In this document: positions 26,143-35,855 of the stretch, piece after piece
How the letters are laid out: every line of letters starts with the position of its first letter
Position numbering within the stretch: position 1 is the stretch's first letter
Origin: Amycolatopsis orientalis DSM 40040 = KCTC 9412
GTDB taxonomy: Bacteria; Actinomycetota; Actinomycetes; Mycobacteriales; Pseudonocardiaceae
DNA: 64,000 bases
Assembly (NCBI RefSeq): GCF_000478275.1
Contig: NZ_ASJB01000045.1
Coordinates: 1-64,000 of the forward strand
Direction: 5' to 3'
The notes under the pieces: generated by a model
Database searches by the model: none
What the model saw: the letters and a program-made list of their open reading frames with translations, nothing else
Told to the model about the DNA's origin: nothing
Program-made: the position numbers and the translations under genes

Positions 26143-27291
26143 ATGGGGAAGCACAGCAGGCGCAAGCCGAGCTATCTGCCCAAGGTCGCGGCCGGTGCCG
26201 CGCCGCTGGCGTTGTTGCTCGCCGGCCCGGCCACCTCGCTCGCCGCGCAGGCCGACCAGGCGATCCCGCTCGGCAGCGTCCCGCTGCCCCTCGACCACCA
26301 GCGCGAAGGCAGCCTCGATCGCGGCATCGGCGCCACCAGCGAAGGGGACACGACCGTCCTTCGCGGCTTCGTGACCAGCACTGAACGGAATGTCTACAGC
26401 AAGGACCTCGGCGGCGCCAAGGTCGTCGCGGACGTCCGCCGGTCGGCGAGCGAAAGCGTCGAGACCCGCGACGGCGTCACCGTCCGGCCGGACAAGGTCG
26501 GCGCCCTCGCCGCGTCGAAGACCGCCCAGACCCTCACCCAGGGCCAGCGGGACACGATGAAGCTCGATCCTCACGGCAGCGTCGTCGCCGGGAACGAGAC
26601 CAAGGTCGAGCGGAGCGCGGCACGGCTGACGGAGGCCGCCCTCGACCCTCGCACCGGCACGCCCTCCTTCGTCACCGAAGACGGCCGCGCGCTCGGCGCG
26701 TCCGAAGGGACTTACCACGCCGTCCGCCCGATGCCCGGGTTCGGCGTGATCACCGAGACCGAACAACACGCCGGTGGCGAAGTCGACAGGGCCCTCCGGC
26801 TCGACGGCGGTTTCTCCGGCGACCTCGGCGGCACGCTGGAGGCCGGGCGGTCTTCCGGGCACGCCGTCGACCTCGGCGATCTCGCCGCCGTCGGGACGAC
26901 GTCGGCGCAGCACGGCGGCGGCCGGTTCAAGGGTGTGCTGCCCCTGGACGCCGGTACCGGCACCGACTTCGGCCAGGAACACGCGTTCGGCGGCAACGCC
27001 GGTCCGGTGAGCGGGCTGGTGACGACCGGTCAGGACGCGGGGCTCACGCAGCACGGCGCCGTGCTGACCGGATCCGGCGCCAACACGATCAGCGGGGACC
27101 TCGGCGTCGACGAGGTCGCGCGCGTCCACGGCGCCACGACGTCTTCGATCCGCGGGGTCCTGCCGACCGTCGATCCCGCCCAGGCGGGGCACGTGACGCA
27201 GTCCGGGACGCTCGACGTGACGGTGCTCGGCAAGCCGACGCACACCGGCGTCACCACCGGGGCACTGCCGCTGGAACTCAGGCAGTCCTAG
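26143..27291 (+). CDS. Secreted hypothetical protein without cysteines
   Basis: A 382-residue protein with a secretion signal (KVAAGAAPLALLLAGPATSLAAQ) after a basic N-terminus. The mature part is Gly/Thr/Asp/Val-rich and hydrophilic; I see no Cys and no recognisable domain. Similar short phrases recur (GVLPLDAGTG, RGVLPTVDPA, GALPLELRQ; THTGVTTG, EHAFGGNAG), suggesting imperfect beta-type repeats. I used ATG 26143 because the signal starts there; the frame is open far upstream over other genes. Its last four bases CTAG are shared with the convergent gene. Confidence 0.7.
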   Translation: MGKHSRRKPSYLPKVAAGAAPLALLLAGPATSLAAQADQAIPLGSVPLPLDHQREGSLDRGIGATSEGDTTVLRGFVTSTERNVYSKDLGGAKVVADVRRSASESVETRDGVTVRPDKVGALAASKTAQTLTQGQRDTMKLDPHGSVVAGNETKVERSAARLTEAALDPRTGTPSFVTEDGRALGASEGTYHAVRPMPGFGVITETEQHAGGEVDRALRLDGGFSGDLGGTLEAGRSSGHAVDLGDLAAVGTTSAQHGGGRFKGVLPLDAGTGTDFGQEHAFGGNAGPVSGLVTTGQDAGLTQHGAVLTGSGANTISGDLGVDEVARVHGATTSSIRGVLPTVDPAQAGHVTQSGTLDVTVLGKPTHTGVTTGALPLELRQS

Positions 27292-27998
27292 CCTTTGGGC
27301 TCGATGTCGTCGGCTTCTTCGGCCTGCCAGTGGCGGCCGGGGGTCGGGGCGTTGTTGTACTCCTCGTCGAACGGGTCGACGATGTCGGCGATCTCGCCGA
27401 GGTCGCGCAGCAACCGCTCCAGCCGCGAAGGTCCGGCGTTCGGGGCGACACTCGCGAGCACCCACTCGTTCTCCAGCCACGCCACGCCGACGTCGCCGCC
27501 GAGCGAATCGGCCGCGTCGACGAGTTCCTGCGTGATCACCTTGCGGGCGCCTTCGGAGTCGTCCGCGAAGGCGTAGCGCTGACCGATCGGGCCGAGCATC
27601 TCGGGCATGTCCTGCCGCTGGAACGGCACGCTGGACAACCACATCTCCAGCGGCGTCTCGTGCACGCGGTTGCAGCGCACGGCGACCACGACCGCCGGGA
27701 TCTGGCCCTCGGTCTCGATGTCGAAGATGAAGACGGGACGCCGTCCGTCGGAGGTGAAGGTGGACCCGGCCACGACGTTGACCGCCGCCTGCGCGCCGAA
27801 GTACCCGATGGCCCCGCCGGACCACTGCCGCGGCAACCGCTCGTCCTCTTCGACGAACTGCCAGCCGCGCAGCTCGGCCCAGCGCATTCGCTCGCGATTG
27901 CGCGAGCCCTCCTTCGCCCGGTCGGCCGCGAGCAGCCCCAGCCCCGCCACCAAGGCGACGGCGGCGACGACGAACCAGATCCACGCCGGAATACCCAC
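27288..27998 (-). CDS. Membrane-anchored conserved hypothetical protein (Rv0383c-like by position)
   Basis: A 236-residue protein with a single N-terminal membrane helix (about 5-25, IWFVVAAVALVAGLGLLA) and a soluble domain including RGWQFVEEDERLPRQW and ITQELVDAADSL. I do not recognise the fold. In mycobacteria a conserved secreted or anchored protein (Rv0383c, from memory) sits between pyrE and clpB, and this gene has the same place and strand. Function is unknown. Confidence 0.72.
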   Translation of the reverse strand: MGIPAWIWFVVAAVALVAGLGLLAADRAKEGSRNRERMRWAELRGWQFVEEDERLPRQWSGGAIGYFGAQAAVNVVAGSTFTSDGRRPVFIFDIETEGQIPAVVVAVRCNRVHETPLEMWLSSVPFQRQDMPEMLGPIGQRYAFADDSEGARKVITQELVDAADSLGGDVGVAWLENEWVLASVAPNAGPSRLERLLRDLGEIADIVDPFDEEYNNAPTPGRHWQAEEADDIEPKG

Positions 27999-28157
27999 GA
28001 CGGTCAGGGTATCCCCCTGCGCTCACCGGATGTGATCGCCGGGCGCCGTGTCGCGCCACCCCTTTCGGTGCCGCGGCCCGAATACGGGCTGAAAGGTCGA
28101 CAAATCGCTGTGTCGCCAACGCTATGAACGGGACTTTCCTGGTCGGGGCGCGGGGCT

Positions 28158-28231
28158 GAAGGGCGCTTTCCCCGCATCGCATGAGGGGAAAGCGCCCTTC
28201 GCCGCGTGAGATGAGGGGAAAGGGCCCTTCA
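28158..28231. repeat. Palindromic element, family D (triple-arm)
   Basis: GAAGGGCGCTTTCCCC at 28158 pairs perfectly with its complement at 28185-28200. A third arm, GGGGAAAGGGCCCTTC, follows and can pair with the first with one difference. The element sits between the clpB stop and the next gene on the same strand and could be the clpB terminator with alternative pairings. The arms resemble families A and E. Confidence 0.72.
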
Positions 28232-28241
28232 GCCCCTCCGG

Positions 28242-30839
28242 TCACTCCACCCGGGTGACCGTGAGGGCCTCCGACGCCTCCTGGGCCGGGATGTCCACCC
28301 GGACCGTGTCGCCGTCGCGGACCTCACCGGCCAGCAACTGTTTCGCCAGCTTGTCGCCGATCGCCGACTGCACCAGCCGCCGCAGCGGCCGCGCGCCGTA
28401 GATCGGGTCGAAACCGTTCAGCGCGAGCCATTCGCGTGCCGCGGCGGTGACGTCCAGCGTCAGGCGGCGCCGCGACAGCCGCGAGGCGAGCCTCGCGATC
28501 TGGATGTCCACAATGGACGTCAGCTCGTCGGTGCCGAGCGCGTGGAAGACCACGATGTCGTCCAGCCGGTTCAGGAACTCCGGTTTGAACTGCCGCTGCA
28601 CGACCGCCATCACCGCGTCGTTGCGCTGCCGCTCGTCGAGCGCCGGGTCGGCGATGGCCTGCGAGCCGAGGTTCGAGGTCAGCACCAGGATCGTGTTGCG
28701 GAAGTCCACCGTGCGGCCCTGGCCGTCGGTGAGCCGTCCGTCGTCGAGCACCTGCAGGAGCACGTCGAACACGTCCGGGTGGGCCTTCTCGACCTCGTCC
28801 AGCAGCACCACCGAATACGGCCGCCTGCGCACCGACTCGGTCAGTTGCCCGCCCTGGTCGTAGCCGACATAACCCGGCGGCGCCCCGACCAGGCGCGCCA
28901 CCGAGTGCTTCTCGGCGTACTCGCTCATGTCGATCCGCAGCATCGCGCGCTCGTCGTCGAACAGGAACTCCGCCAGCGCCTTCGCCAGCTCGGTCTTGCC
29001 GACACCGGTGGGGCCGAGGAACAGGAACGAACCGGTCGGCCGGTCGGGATCCGCGACGCCCGCCCGGGTGCGGCGCACCGCGTCCGAGACGACCTGCACG
29101 GCCTCCTTCTGCCCGACGACCCGCTTGCCCAGCTCCTCCTCCATCCGGAGCAGCTTGCCCGTCTCGCCTTCCAGCAGCCGTCCCGCCGGGATGCCGGTCC
29201 ACGCGCTGACCACGTCCGCGACGTCGTCCGCGCCGACCTCCTCCTTCAGCATGACGTTCTGCTGGCTGACCTCGCTGGCGGCCGTCGCGGCCTCGAACTC
29301 CTTCTCCAGCGCGGGAATCCGGCCGTAGCGGAGTTCGGCGGCCTTGCCGAGGTCGCCGTCGCGTTCGGCGCGTTCGGACTCGCCGCGCAGCTGCTCCAGC
29401 TGCCCCTTGAGTTCGCGGACGCGCTCGATCGAGCCCTTCTCGTTCTGCCAGCGCGCTGTCAGCGCCGTCAGCGTCTCCCGCTTCTCGGCCAGTTCCGACC
29501 GCAGCACGGCGAGCCGTTCCTTGGAGGCGGCGTCGTCCTCTTTGGACAGAGCCATCTCCTCGATCTCCATCCGGCGCACGGCGCGCTCGACCTCGTCGAT
29601 CTCGACGGGCCGCGAGTCGATCTCCATCCGGAGCTTGGACGCGGCCTCGTCGACCAGGTCGATCGCCTTGTCCGGCAGGAACCGGGCGGTGATGTAGCGG
29701 TCGGACAGCGTCGCGGCGGCGACCAGGGCGGCGTCGGTGATGCGCACCCCGTGGTGCACTTCGTACCGCTCCTTGAGCCCGCGCAGGATGCCGATCGTGT
29801 CCTCTGTGGACGGTTCGCCGACCAGTACCTGCTGGAAGCGCCGCTCCAGCGCGGCGTCCTTCTCGATGTGCTGGCGGTACTCGTCGAGCGTGGTCGCGCC
29901 GACCATCCGCAGCTCACCGCGGGCCAGCATCGGCTTGATCATGTTGCCCGCGTCCATCGCGCCCTCGCCGGTCGCGCCCGCGCCGACGATGGTGTGCAGC
30001 TCGTCGATGAAGGTGACGACCTCGCCCGCCGAGTCGGTGATCTCCTTGAGCACGGCCTTCAGCCGCTCTTCGAACTCGCCGCGGAACTTGGCGCCCGCGA
30101 CCATCGAACCGAGGTCCAGCGCCACGACCCGCTTGCCGCGCAGGGACTCGGGCACATCTCCGGCGATGATGCGCTGGGCGAGCCCCTCGACGATGGCGGT
30201 CTTGCCGACGCCGGGCTCGCCGATCAGCACCGGGTTGTTCTTCGTCCGGCGCGAGAGCACCTGCACCACGCGGCGGATCTCGGTGTCGCGGCCGATCACC
30301 GGGTCCAGCTCGCCCGCGCGGGCACGCTCGGTCAGGTCGACGCCGTACTTCTCCAGCGCCTTGAACGTGCTTTCCGGATCCGGGCTGGTGATCCGCGCGG
30401 AGCCGCGGACCTTGGCGAACGCCTCACGCAGCGCGTCCGGGGTGGCGCCGTGCCGTTTGAGCAGGTCGGCCACCGGGCCGCCTTCGGTGGCGAGTCCGAC
30501 GAGGAGGTGCTCCGTCGAGACGTACTCGTCGCCCAGTTCGGTCGCGAGCTTCTGCGCGTGCGTCAGCGCCTTGACCGCGTGCGTGTCGAACTGCGGGCTC
30601 GACACGGTGGCGCCGGTCGCCGACGGCAGCGCCGCGATCAGTGGTTCCAGCTCCTTGTGCACCAGCCCGGGGTCGGCCCCGACCGCGGTCAGCAGCGGCG
30701 CGGTGAGCCCCTCACCCTGCGCCAGCAGGGCGCCGAGCAGATGCGCGGCCGCGACGTGCGGATTGCCGGCCATCGTGGCCGCCTGCGCCGCCGACGAGAT
30801 CGCCTGCTGGGTCTTCGTGGTCGGGTTGAAAGCGTCCAT
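28242..30839 (-). CDS. clpB: ClpB disaggregase
   Basis: An 865-residue Hsp100 chaperone. It has an N-domain (1-150), AAA+ module 1 with Walker [15 protein letters not shown], a coiled-coil middle domain around 410-530, and AAA+ module 2 with [14 protein letters not shown] and [20 protein letters not shown]. It works with DnaK/DnaJ/GrpE to rescue aggregated protein. A HAIR-type site lies at 30897-30917, so HspR should repress it together with the dnaK operon. Confidence 0.97.
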   Translation of the reverse strand: MDAFNPTTKTQQAISSAAQAATMAGNPHVAAAHLLGALLAQGEGLTAPLLTAVGADPGLVHKELEPLIAALPSATGATVSSPQFDTHAVKALTHAQKLATELGDEYVSTEHLLVGLATEGGPVADLLKRHGATPDALREAFAKVRGSARITSPDPESTFKALEKYGVDLTERARAGELDPVIGRDTEIRRVVQVLSRRTKNNPVLIGEPGVGKTAIVEGLAQRIIAGDVPESLRGKRVVALDLGSMVAGAKFRGEFEERLKAVLKEITDSAGEVVTFIDELHTIVGAGATGEGAMDAGNMIKPMLARGELRMVGATTLDEYRQHIEKDAALERRFQQVLVGEPSTEDTIGILRGLKERYEVHHGVRITDAALVAAATLSDRYITARFLPDKAIDLVDEAASKLRMEIDSRPVEIDEVERAVRRMEIEEMALSKEDDAASKERLAVLRSELAEKRETLTALTARWQNEKGSIERVRELKGQLEQLRGESERAERDGDLGKAAELRYGRIPALEKEFEAATAASEVSQQNVMLKEEVGADDVADVVSAWTGIPAGRLLEGETGKLLRMEEELGKRVVGQKEAVQVVSDAVRRTRAGVADPDRPTGSFLFLGPTGVGKTELAKALAEFLFDDERAMLRIDMSEYAEKHSVARLVGAPPGYVGYDQGGQLTESVRRRPYSVVLLDEVEKAHPDVFDVLLQVLDDGRLTDGQGRTVDFRNTILVLTSNLGSQAIADPALDERQRNDAVMAVVQRQFKPEFLNRLDDIVVFHALGTDELTSIVDIQIARLASRLSRRRLTLDVTAAAREWLALNGFDPIYGARPLRRLVQSAIGDKLAKQLLAGEVRDGDTVRVDIPAQEASEALTVTRVE

Positions 30840-30896
30840 CCCTCACCTCGTACTAGGTCCTGCGAAGTTCTTCTCGACTCGTACAACGTCAGAAAA

Positions 30897-30917
30897 GTTG
30901 AGTCTGTTCCGCTCAAC
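30897..30917 (-). promoter_or_regulatory. HAIR (HspR-binding) site of clpB
   Basis: GTTGAGT-N7-GCTCAAC matches the HspR inverted repeat CTTGAGT-N7-ACTCAAG with the outer base changed on both sides, and with exact spacing. It lies 58 bases before the clpB start. The hspR gene is in this window at 37259-37696. Confidence 0.85.
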
Positions 30918-30927
30918 CCTGAATTCG

Positions 30928-32163
30928 TCATCCTCCAGTCGGCGAGACGGCCTCCGCGGGCAGGCGCGGGCCCACCCTGCCGAGGCCGACGACGGCCGCG
31001 CAGGCGCACGCGGCCACGAGCACCCACGGGATCCAGACTGCCACGGAGAACAGCGCGACGATGGTCGGCGCGATCACCGCGGCGAGGGTGAAGGCATATT
31101 GGAAGGCCGCCAGATACCGTCCCCGCGCCTCCGGCGGCGCCGCCGCTTCGGCCAGCGCCCCGGACCGCGGCCCGAAGGCGAGATCGCCCGCGGCCAGCAC
31201 GAGGGTCACCCCGAGCAGGTACACCGGCTGGAAGACCTTCGGCACGAACACCACGCCGAGGCACGCCAGGCACCACACCGCGAACAACGCCGAGCCCGCG
31301 CGCATCGCGGCGATCCGGGTCATCCCGCGGGTGACCCGCAACGCGACGACACCACCCAGACTGGTGACGACGGTGAGCAGCGCGATGATCGCGCCGGGCA
31401 GCCACCGCGGCCCCTGCAGCGTGTTGAAGACGTACACCGGCATCCCGATGAGGAAGAAGTCCATGGTGAGCGCGAAGAGCCCGCTGAACACGATCAGCGC
31501 GAGATAGGGGCGATTCCGCCAGACCCCGGCCGACCCGGACAGGCGGCGCGCCTGCCGGGGGACCGGCGGGACCAGGGTCGAGAGGATGGCCGCGGCGACG
31601 ACGAACGTGAAGACGTCGACGATCACGGCGACGTACAGGCCCTCGCGTCCGATCCAGACCAGCAGTCCGCCCGCCGCGAGTCCGCCCAGCCCGAAGCCCG
31701 CGGAGCGCACCATCGCGGCTTCGGCGAAGGGCCGGTCCTTCGGGCCTTCGCCCGCGACGTCGGCGATGAGCGAGAACTGCGAGCTGTAGAACAGCTGTTG
31801 TCCGGCCGCGAGCATGACCGAAGCGCCGACGACGCCGGCGAACCCGGCGGCGGGCAGGAACGCACCCGCCCCGGCGGCCTGCAGGAGATGGGAGCAGATC
31901 ATCACGGTGCGCGGGCCGAACAGATCGACGAGCCGCCCCGCGAGTGCGGGGACCAGCAGACCGGCGAGTGCACCGAGAGTGACCGCCGCCCCCGCTTGGG
32001 CGAGGGGCAGACCGACCACCCGGATGACGAAGACGAGGCCCAGTGGGAGGAAGAGTCCCGAGCCGAAGTTGTCGATTCCCAAGGCGACCAGCAACGCGAC
32101 CCGGCTTCGCACGAACACCGACGTTACCGGGGTGACAGCGCTACGAAAGGTCCGTTCAGTCAA
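30928..32163 (-). CDS. MFS transporter
   Basis: A major facilitator protein of up to 411 residues with 12 hydrophobic segments; [20 protein letters not shown] near residue 29 begins helix 1. It resembles macrolide/multidrug exporters, but the substrate is unknown. The start is doubtful: TTG 32163 is the longest, whereas GTG 32118 would give 396 residues. The bases around 32145 resemble a fragment of palindromic family A. It is coupled by location to a MarR gene 24 bases upstream. Confidence 0.78.
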   Translation of the reverse strand: MTERTFRSAVTPVTSVFVRSRVALLVALGIDNFGSGLFLPLGLVFVIRVVGLPLAQAGAAVTLGALAGLLVPALAGRLVDLFGPRTVMICSHLLQAAGAGAFLPAAGFAGVVGASVMLAAGQQLFYSSQFSLIADVAGEGPKDRPFAEAAMVRSAGFGLGGLAAGGLLVWIGREGLYVAVIVDVFTFVVAAAILSTLVPPVPRQARRLSGSAGVWRNRPYLALIVFSGLFALTMDFFLIGMPVYVFNTLQGPRWLPGAIIALLTVVTSLGGVVALRVTRGMTRIAAMRAGSALFAVWCLACLGVVFVPKVFQPVYLLGVTLVLAAGDLAFGPRSGALAEAAAPPEARGRYLAAFQYAFTLAAVIAPTIVALFSVAVWIPWVLVAACACAAVVGLGRVGPRLPAEAVSPTGG

Positions 32164-32187
32164 GACCGGCGGGTAGGTATGGGGGCG

Positions 32188-32652
32188 TCAGACCTCGCAT
32201 GTCCGCACGGACAGAACGGCGCGGATGTCCGCGTTCATCTCGGCCAGTCGCGTGGTCAGGTCGACGACCTTCTCCTCGGTCCAGTCACCGAGCGCACGCT
32301 CCATGAAGTCCAGGTAGCCCGCCCGCCTGCGGTCCAGTTCCGCGTGCCCCCGCTCGGAGAGACTGATGATCGACGCGCGGCCGTCCTCGGGCGCGGGACG
32401 ACGGTCGATCATCCCGGCCGCGGACAGCTGGGAAAGCTGACGGCTCACCACCGAAAGGTCCACGAAGCGCCGTTTGGCCAGTTCCGACGGGCGCGCTTCA
32501 CCGTGCTTCGCCAGATCGGACAGCAGCATCGCGGCGGCCGGATGCAGACCGGGATCGTCCTGCCACGCCTGCATGATCCAGGCGTGCTGCAACTGGGAGG
32601 CGGCCTTCAACTCGCGCATCAGGTCGACCCTGGCGTCGTCGGCGGAGCTCAT
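32188..32652 (-). CDS. MarR-family regulator
   Basis: A 154-residue winged-helix protein. The DNA-binding core is [22 protein letters not shown], with the wing [17 protein letters not shown] 32652 gives the family length; an upstream ATG at 32682 sits inside a palindrome that is probably the operator. It precedes the MFS gene on the same strand and most likely controls it and itself. Confidence 0.88.
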   Translation of the reverse strand: MSSADDARVDLMRELKAASQLQHAWIMQAWQDDPGLHPAAAMLLSDLAKHGEARPSELAKRRFVDLSVVSRQLSQLSAAGMIDRRPAPEDGRASIISLSERGHAELDRRRAGYLDFMERALGDWTEEKVVDLTTRLAEMNADIRAVLSVRTCEV

Positions 32653-32669
32653 CGATGCCTCCTCGGTAC

Positions 32670-32682
32670 TTGTACGATACAA
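32670..32682. promoter_or_regulatory. Candidate MarR operator
   Basis: TTGTA-CGA-TACAA, a 5-3-5 inverted repeat, lies 18 bases before the MarR ATG. The surrounding 70 bases are AT-rich for this genome, as expected of a promoter. Assignment to the adjacent MarR protein is inferred. Confidence 0.55.
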
Positions 32683-32922
32683 CTTTATTCGGGGACGCTT
32701 GCGTAAGGCAACTATTTACCTCGTGAGATCGCCCACTACCACCCGGATTCCGGTACACCCGTCCGGAGCAACGATGCGGGCAAAAGGGCTCGCGGCAGCT
32801 AGTCTCGCGGACGAGCCGGAAGCAGCCAGACCGGCGGACAGCCACTGACCGGAGAGGTGAATGATCCGTGAATTCTTCTCCAGTGGTCACTCTTCCGTGA
32901 ATCAGCGGAACCCCCTTTCGGT

Positions 32923-34128
32923 ATGCACTTCCCGAGCAGCGACCCCCAGCCCGTGACAGCCGACGCGGTCAGCCCGGTTCCCCGCTCCTCGGCGCCGAGG
33001 GAAGCCCCGCCCGCGGTCACCGCGATGGTGCGGCTCATCCGTGACACCTGGGCGAAGTCGGAGCCGTTCATCCCGGAGATCTCCCAGTTCTTCTACGGGA
33101 TGCTGTTCACCCTCGCGCCGGCCACCCGGGACTTCTTCCCGATCAACATGGAGGTCCAGCGCGGCAGGCTGGTGCGCGCACTGGTCCACATCGTCCAGAT
33201 GGTCGACCGGCCGGACGATCTGGTGCCGTTCCTGACCCAGCTCGGCCGCGACCACCGCAAGTTCGGCGTCATCCCCCGGCATTACGAGGCCGTCGGCACG
33301 GCGCTGCTCGCCTCGCTCAAGAACCATCTCGGTCCGGACTGGACACCGGAGGTCGAGCGGGCCTGGGCGGAGGCGTTCACCATCGTCGCCCGCGCGATGC
33401 AGGAGGCCGCCGCGGCCGACGTGAACCCGGCGTCGTGGTCGGCCACCGTGCTGGAGCACCGGCGGCTCACCTGGGACCTCGCCCTGGTCCGCGTCCAGCC
33501 CGAGTTCCCGGTGCCGTACCAGCCGGGTCAGTACATGAGCGTCGAAGTGCCGCAGCGGCCGAGGCTCTGGCGCTACCTCTCCCCGGCGAACGCGCCGCGC
33601 GAGGACGGCGGCATCGAGTTCCACGTGCGCGCCGTCGACGGCGGCTGGGTGTCCCGCGCCATCGTGAGTCACACGCAGCCGGGCGACGTCTGGCGGCTCG
33701 GCCCACCACTCGGCAGGCTTTCGGTCGACCGGACCGACGGCCGCGACGTGCTGATGATCGCGGGCGGCACCGGTGTCGCGCCGCTGCGCGCCATTTTGGA
33801 CGACCTCGCGCAGTGGGGCGAGAACCCGAAGGTCTGGCTGTTCTACGGTGGACCGTCGCGTGAGGACCTTTACGACCTCGACGAGTTGCGCGCCCTCGCC
33901 GCCACGAACCCGTGGCTCACCGTCACCCCGGTGGTCGAACGCGGTGAAGAAGCCCCCGGCTGCGAACAGGGCACGCTCGCGGAAGCCGTTACCCAGTACG
34001 GATCCTGGCCCGGCCACCGCATCCTCGTATCCGGCTCGCCCACGATGATCCGGGCGACGGTGTCCAGGATGCTCGTCGCCGGCAGCGCGCTCGACCAGAT
34101 CGCGTACGACCCCTTCACCATCGACTGA
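32923..34128 (+). CDS. Flavohaemoglobin-like protein 1
   Basis: A 401-residue protein: a globin domain (about 30-165) followed by a ferredoxin-NADP-reductase-like module (about 170-400). By alignment with E. coli Hmp, the B10 Tyr (SQFFYGMLF), E7 Gln (VQRGRLVRAL) and proximal F8 His (GRDHRKFGV) are present; the reductase has RYLSPAN and GGTGVAPLRAIL. Hmp-type proteins dioxygenate NO. The position beside clpB matches Rv0385 as I recall it. The FAD motif RYLSP has one more residue than the RxYS of Hmp. Confidence 0.87.
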   Translation: MHFPSSDPQPVTADAVSPVPRSSAPREAPPAVTAMVRLIRDTWAKSEPFIPEISQFFYGMLFTLAPATRDFFPINMEVQRGRLVRALVHIVQMVDRPDDLVPFLTQLGRDHRKFGVIPRHYEAVGTALLASLKNHLGPDWTPEVERAWAEAFTIVARAMQEAAAADVNPASWSATVLEHRRLTWDLALVRVQPEFPVPYQPGQYMSVEVPQRPRLWRYLSPANAPREDGGIEFHVRAVDGGWVSRAIVSHTQPGDVWRLGPPLGRLSVDRTDGRDVLMIAGGTGVAPLRAILDDLAQWGENPKVWLFYGGPSREDLYDLDELRALAATNPWLTVTPVVERGEEAPGCEQGTLAEAVTQYGSWPGHRILVSGSPTMIRATVSRMLVAGSALDQIAYDPFTID

Positions 34129-34430
34129 CAGCCTTTCCCGCTGCACGAATGCGATTCCACAATAGGGATCAGCCGACGGCCGCGTATCGTTACGCTACTC
34201 GCTAATCACGGAGAAGCACCACCCGATCGGCGGATCACGCTTTCGTGTCGACCTGGCGAAAAGCACTGGTGGACAATGAAATCCGCGTCGCATGATCACC
34301 TTTACCGTGCGACAGACGAGGTTTACGGCGCGTATACCGTTTGCTCCGTTCGAGCGGGAAACAACGATTCTTGGATCCTTTTACGACGGTCGGGCATACA
34401 GTCGAGAACCTTCGGGGGAACACGAGCACG
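34129..34430. other. 302-base spacer between the two flavohaemoglobin genes
   Basis: No coding sequence of recognisable type. The region is AT-richer than its surroundings, with CGTATCGTTACGCTACTCGC near 34182, and it must contain the promoter of the second gene. A purine-rich GGGGGAA 12 bases before 34431 could serve as its ribosome-binding site. No NsrR-type or other known operator is evident to me. Confidence 0.5.
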
Positions 34431-35696
34431 ATGACATCGGGTCTGGAGAATATGCCCGATCCAACTGGAGAAAATCGTTCACCCATGACTGCCGAAACAG
34501 TGAAGTACGAACATCCACCGAGTTCGTCGAGATCTTCGCCGCCGGTTCCCGTCCCTCCCTTGATCGAGGCACCCGCGGCGGACAAGACCGTCCAGATGGC
34601 CAAACTCATCCGGGAGAGTTTCGCCGCCGTCGAAGCCAAAGCCGAGGAGCTTTCCCAGTACTTCTACGGGGTGCTCTTCTCGGTTTCGCCGGATGCCAGG
34701 GCGTTGTTCCCGATCAACATGGCCACCCAGAGAAACCGATTGCTGCGTGCCCTCGTCTACGTCGTACAGATGGTCGACCGGCCCGACGAACTGACCACGT
34801 TCCTCGGCCAGCTCGGCCGGGATCACCGGAAGTTCGACGTCCTCGGCCGCCATTACGACGCCGTCGGCGTCGCGCTGATCGCCGCGCTGAAACGGTTCTT
34901 GAAGGACGACTGGACGCCCGAGGTCGAAGACGCCTGGGTCACCGCGTACGGCGTCATTTCCAAGAGCATGCGGGAAGCCGCGGGCAAGGAGATCGGGCCG
35001 GCGTGGTGGAAGGCGACGGTGCTCGAACACCGCCGCGTCTCCCGCGACGTCGCCGTCATCAGGGTGCGCACCGATCAGCCGCTCCCGTACCGGGCCGGTG
35101 GCTACGTCAGCGTCGAGGTCCCGCAACGGCCACGGATGTGGCGGTACTTCTCGCCCGCGACCGCGCCGCATGACGACGGGACGATCGAGTTCCACGTGCA
35201 CGCCGTGCGCGGCGGCTGGGTCTCGCGCGCGATCGTCCACCACACTCGGGTCGGCGACGTCTGGCGCCTCGGCCCGTCACTCGGCGCGCTTTCGGTGCAC
35301 CACACGGAAAGCCGTCCGCTGCTGATGATCGGCGGCGGCACCGGGGTCGCCCCGCTGCTCGCGCTGATCGACGACATGTCGCGCTGGCGGCACAACCCGC
35401 CGGTGCACCTGTTCTTCGGCGGCAGGCGGCCGGAAGACCTGTACGCCCTGGACGACCTCCGCGGGCTGACCGTCACCTGCCCTTGGCTCACGGTGACCCC
35501 GGTGACCGAGGAAGGGACCATCGCCGGAGGCGACCGCGGCACCCTGGCCATGGCGGTCACGCAGCGCGGTAACTGGCGAGAGCGCGACGTCTACGTCGCC
35601 GGGTCGCCGTCGATGATCCGCGCGACGATCGCGAAACTGCTCGCCGGCGGGACGGACCTGGAGCGGATCAAGTACGACCCCTTCACCTTGGACTGA
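34431..35696 (+). CDS. Flavohaemoglobin-like protein 2
   Basis: A 421-residue paralogue of the preceding protein with a longer Pro/Ser-rich N-terminal tail (about 60 residues) before the globin domain. The B10 Tyr (SQYFYGVLF), E7 Gln (TQRNRLLRAL) and F8 His (GRDHRKFDV) are kept, as are RYFSPAT and GGTGVAPLLALI. It ends KYDPFTLD, like its neighbour's AYDPFTID. The start could also be ATG 34485. Two tandem copies suggest division of labour, for example one inducible, but nothing in the sequence proves it. Confidence 0.85.
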   Translation: MTSGLENMPDPTGENRSPMTAETVKYEHPPSSSRSSPPVPVPPLIEAPAADKTVQMAKLIRESFAAVEAKAEELSQYFYGVLFSVSPDARALFPINMATQRNRLLRALVYVVQMVDRPDELTTFLGQLGRDHRKFDVLGRHYDAVGVALIAALKRFLKDDWTPEVEDAWVTAYGVISKSMREAAGKEIGPAWWKATVLEHRRVSRDVAVIRVRTDQPLPYRAGGYVSVEVPQRPRMWRYFSPATAPHDDGTIEFHVHAVRGGWVSRAIVHHTRVGDVWRLGPSLGALSVHHTESRPLLMIGGGTGVAPLLALIDDMSRWRHNPPVHLFFGGRRPEDLYALDDLRGLTVTCPWLTVTPVTEEGTIAGGDRGTLAMAVTQRGNWRERDVYVAGSPSMIRATIAKLLAGGTDLERIKYDPFTLD

Positions 35697-35795
35697 GCAG
35701 ACGAACCGTTCGTATTAGGCCGATCGGCCGTTCCACCTGGGCTCAACGCACCAGTAGGTCAGTGAATCATTGACCACCGGTCACCGACGGATTTA

Positions 35796-35807
35796 TGGTC
35801 TAGACCA
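35796..35807. promoter_or_regulatory. DasR-type site (dre) before the LPMO gene
   Basis: TGGTCTAGACCA is the perfect core of the dre element bound by DasR, the GntR-family repressor of N-acetylglucosamine/chitin genes in actinomycetes. It lies 48 bases before the LPMO start, a suitable place for repression. No dasR gene is in this window, so the regulator would act in trans. Confidence 0.75.
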
Positions 35808-35855
35808 CATTGCTCCCCCTCACGGGAACACCGTCGTTCCATCCCAGGAGCCGGC

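Noticed and set aside
28542..32706. Long + strand ORFs opposite clpB and the MFS gene.
   Set aside because: Antisense shadows; clpB and MFS motifs lie on the minus strand.
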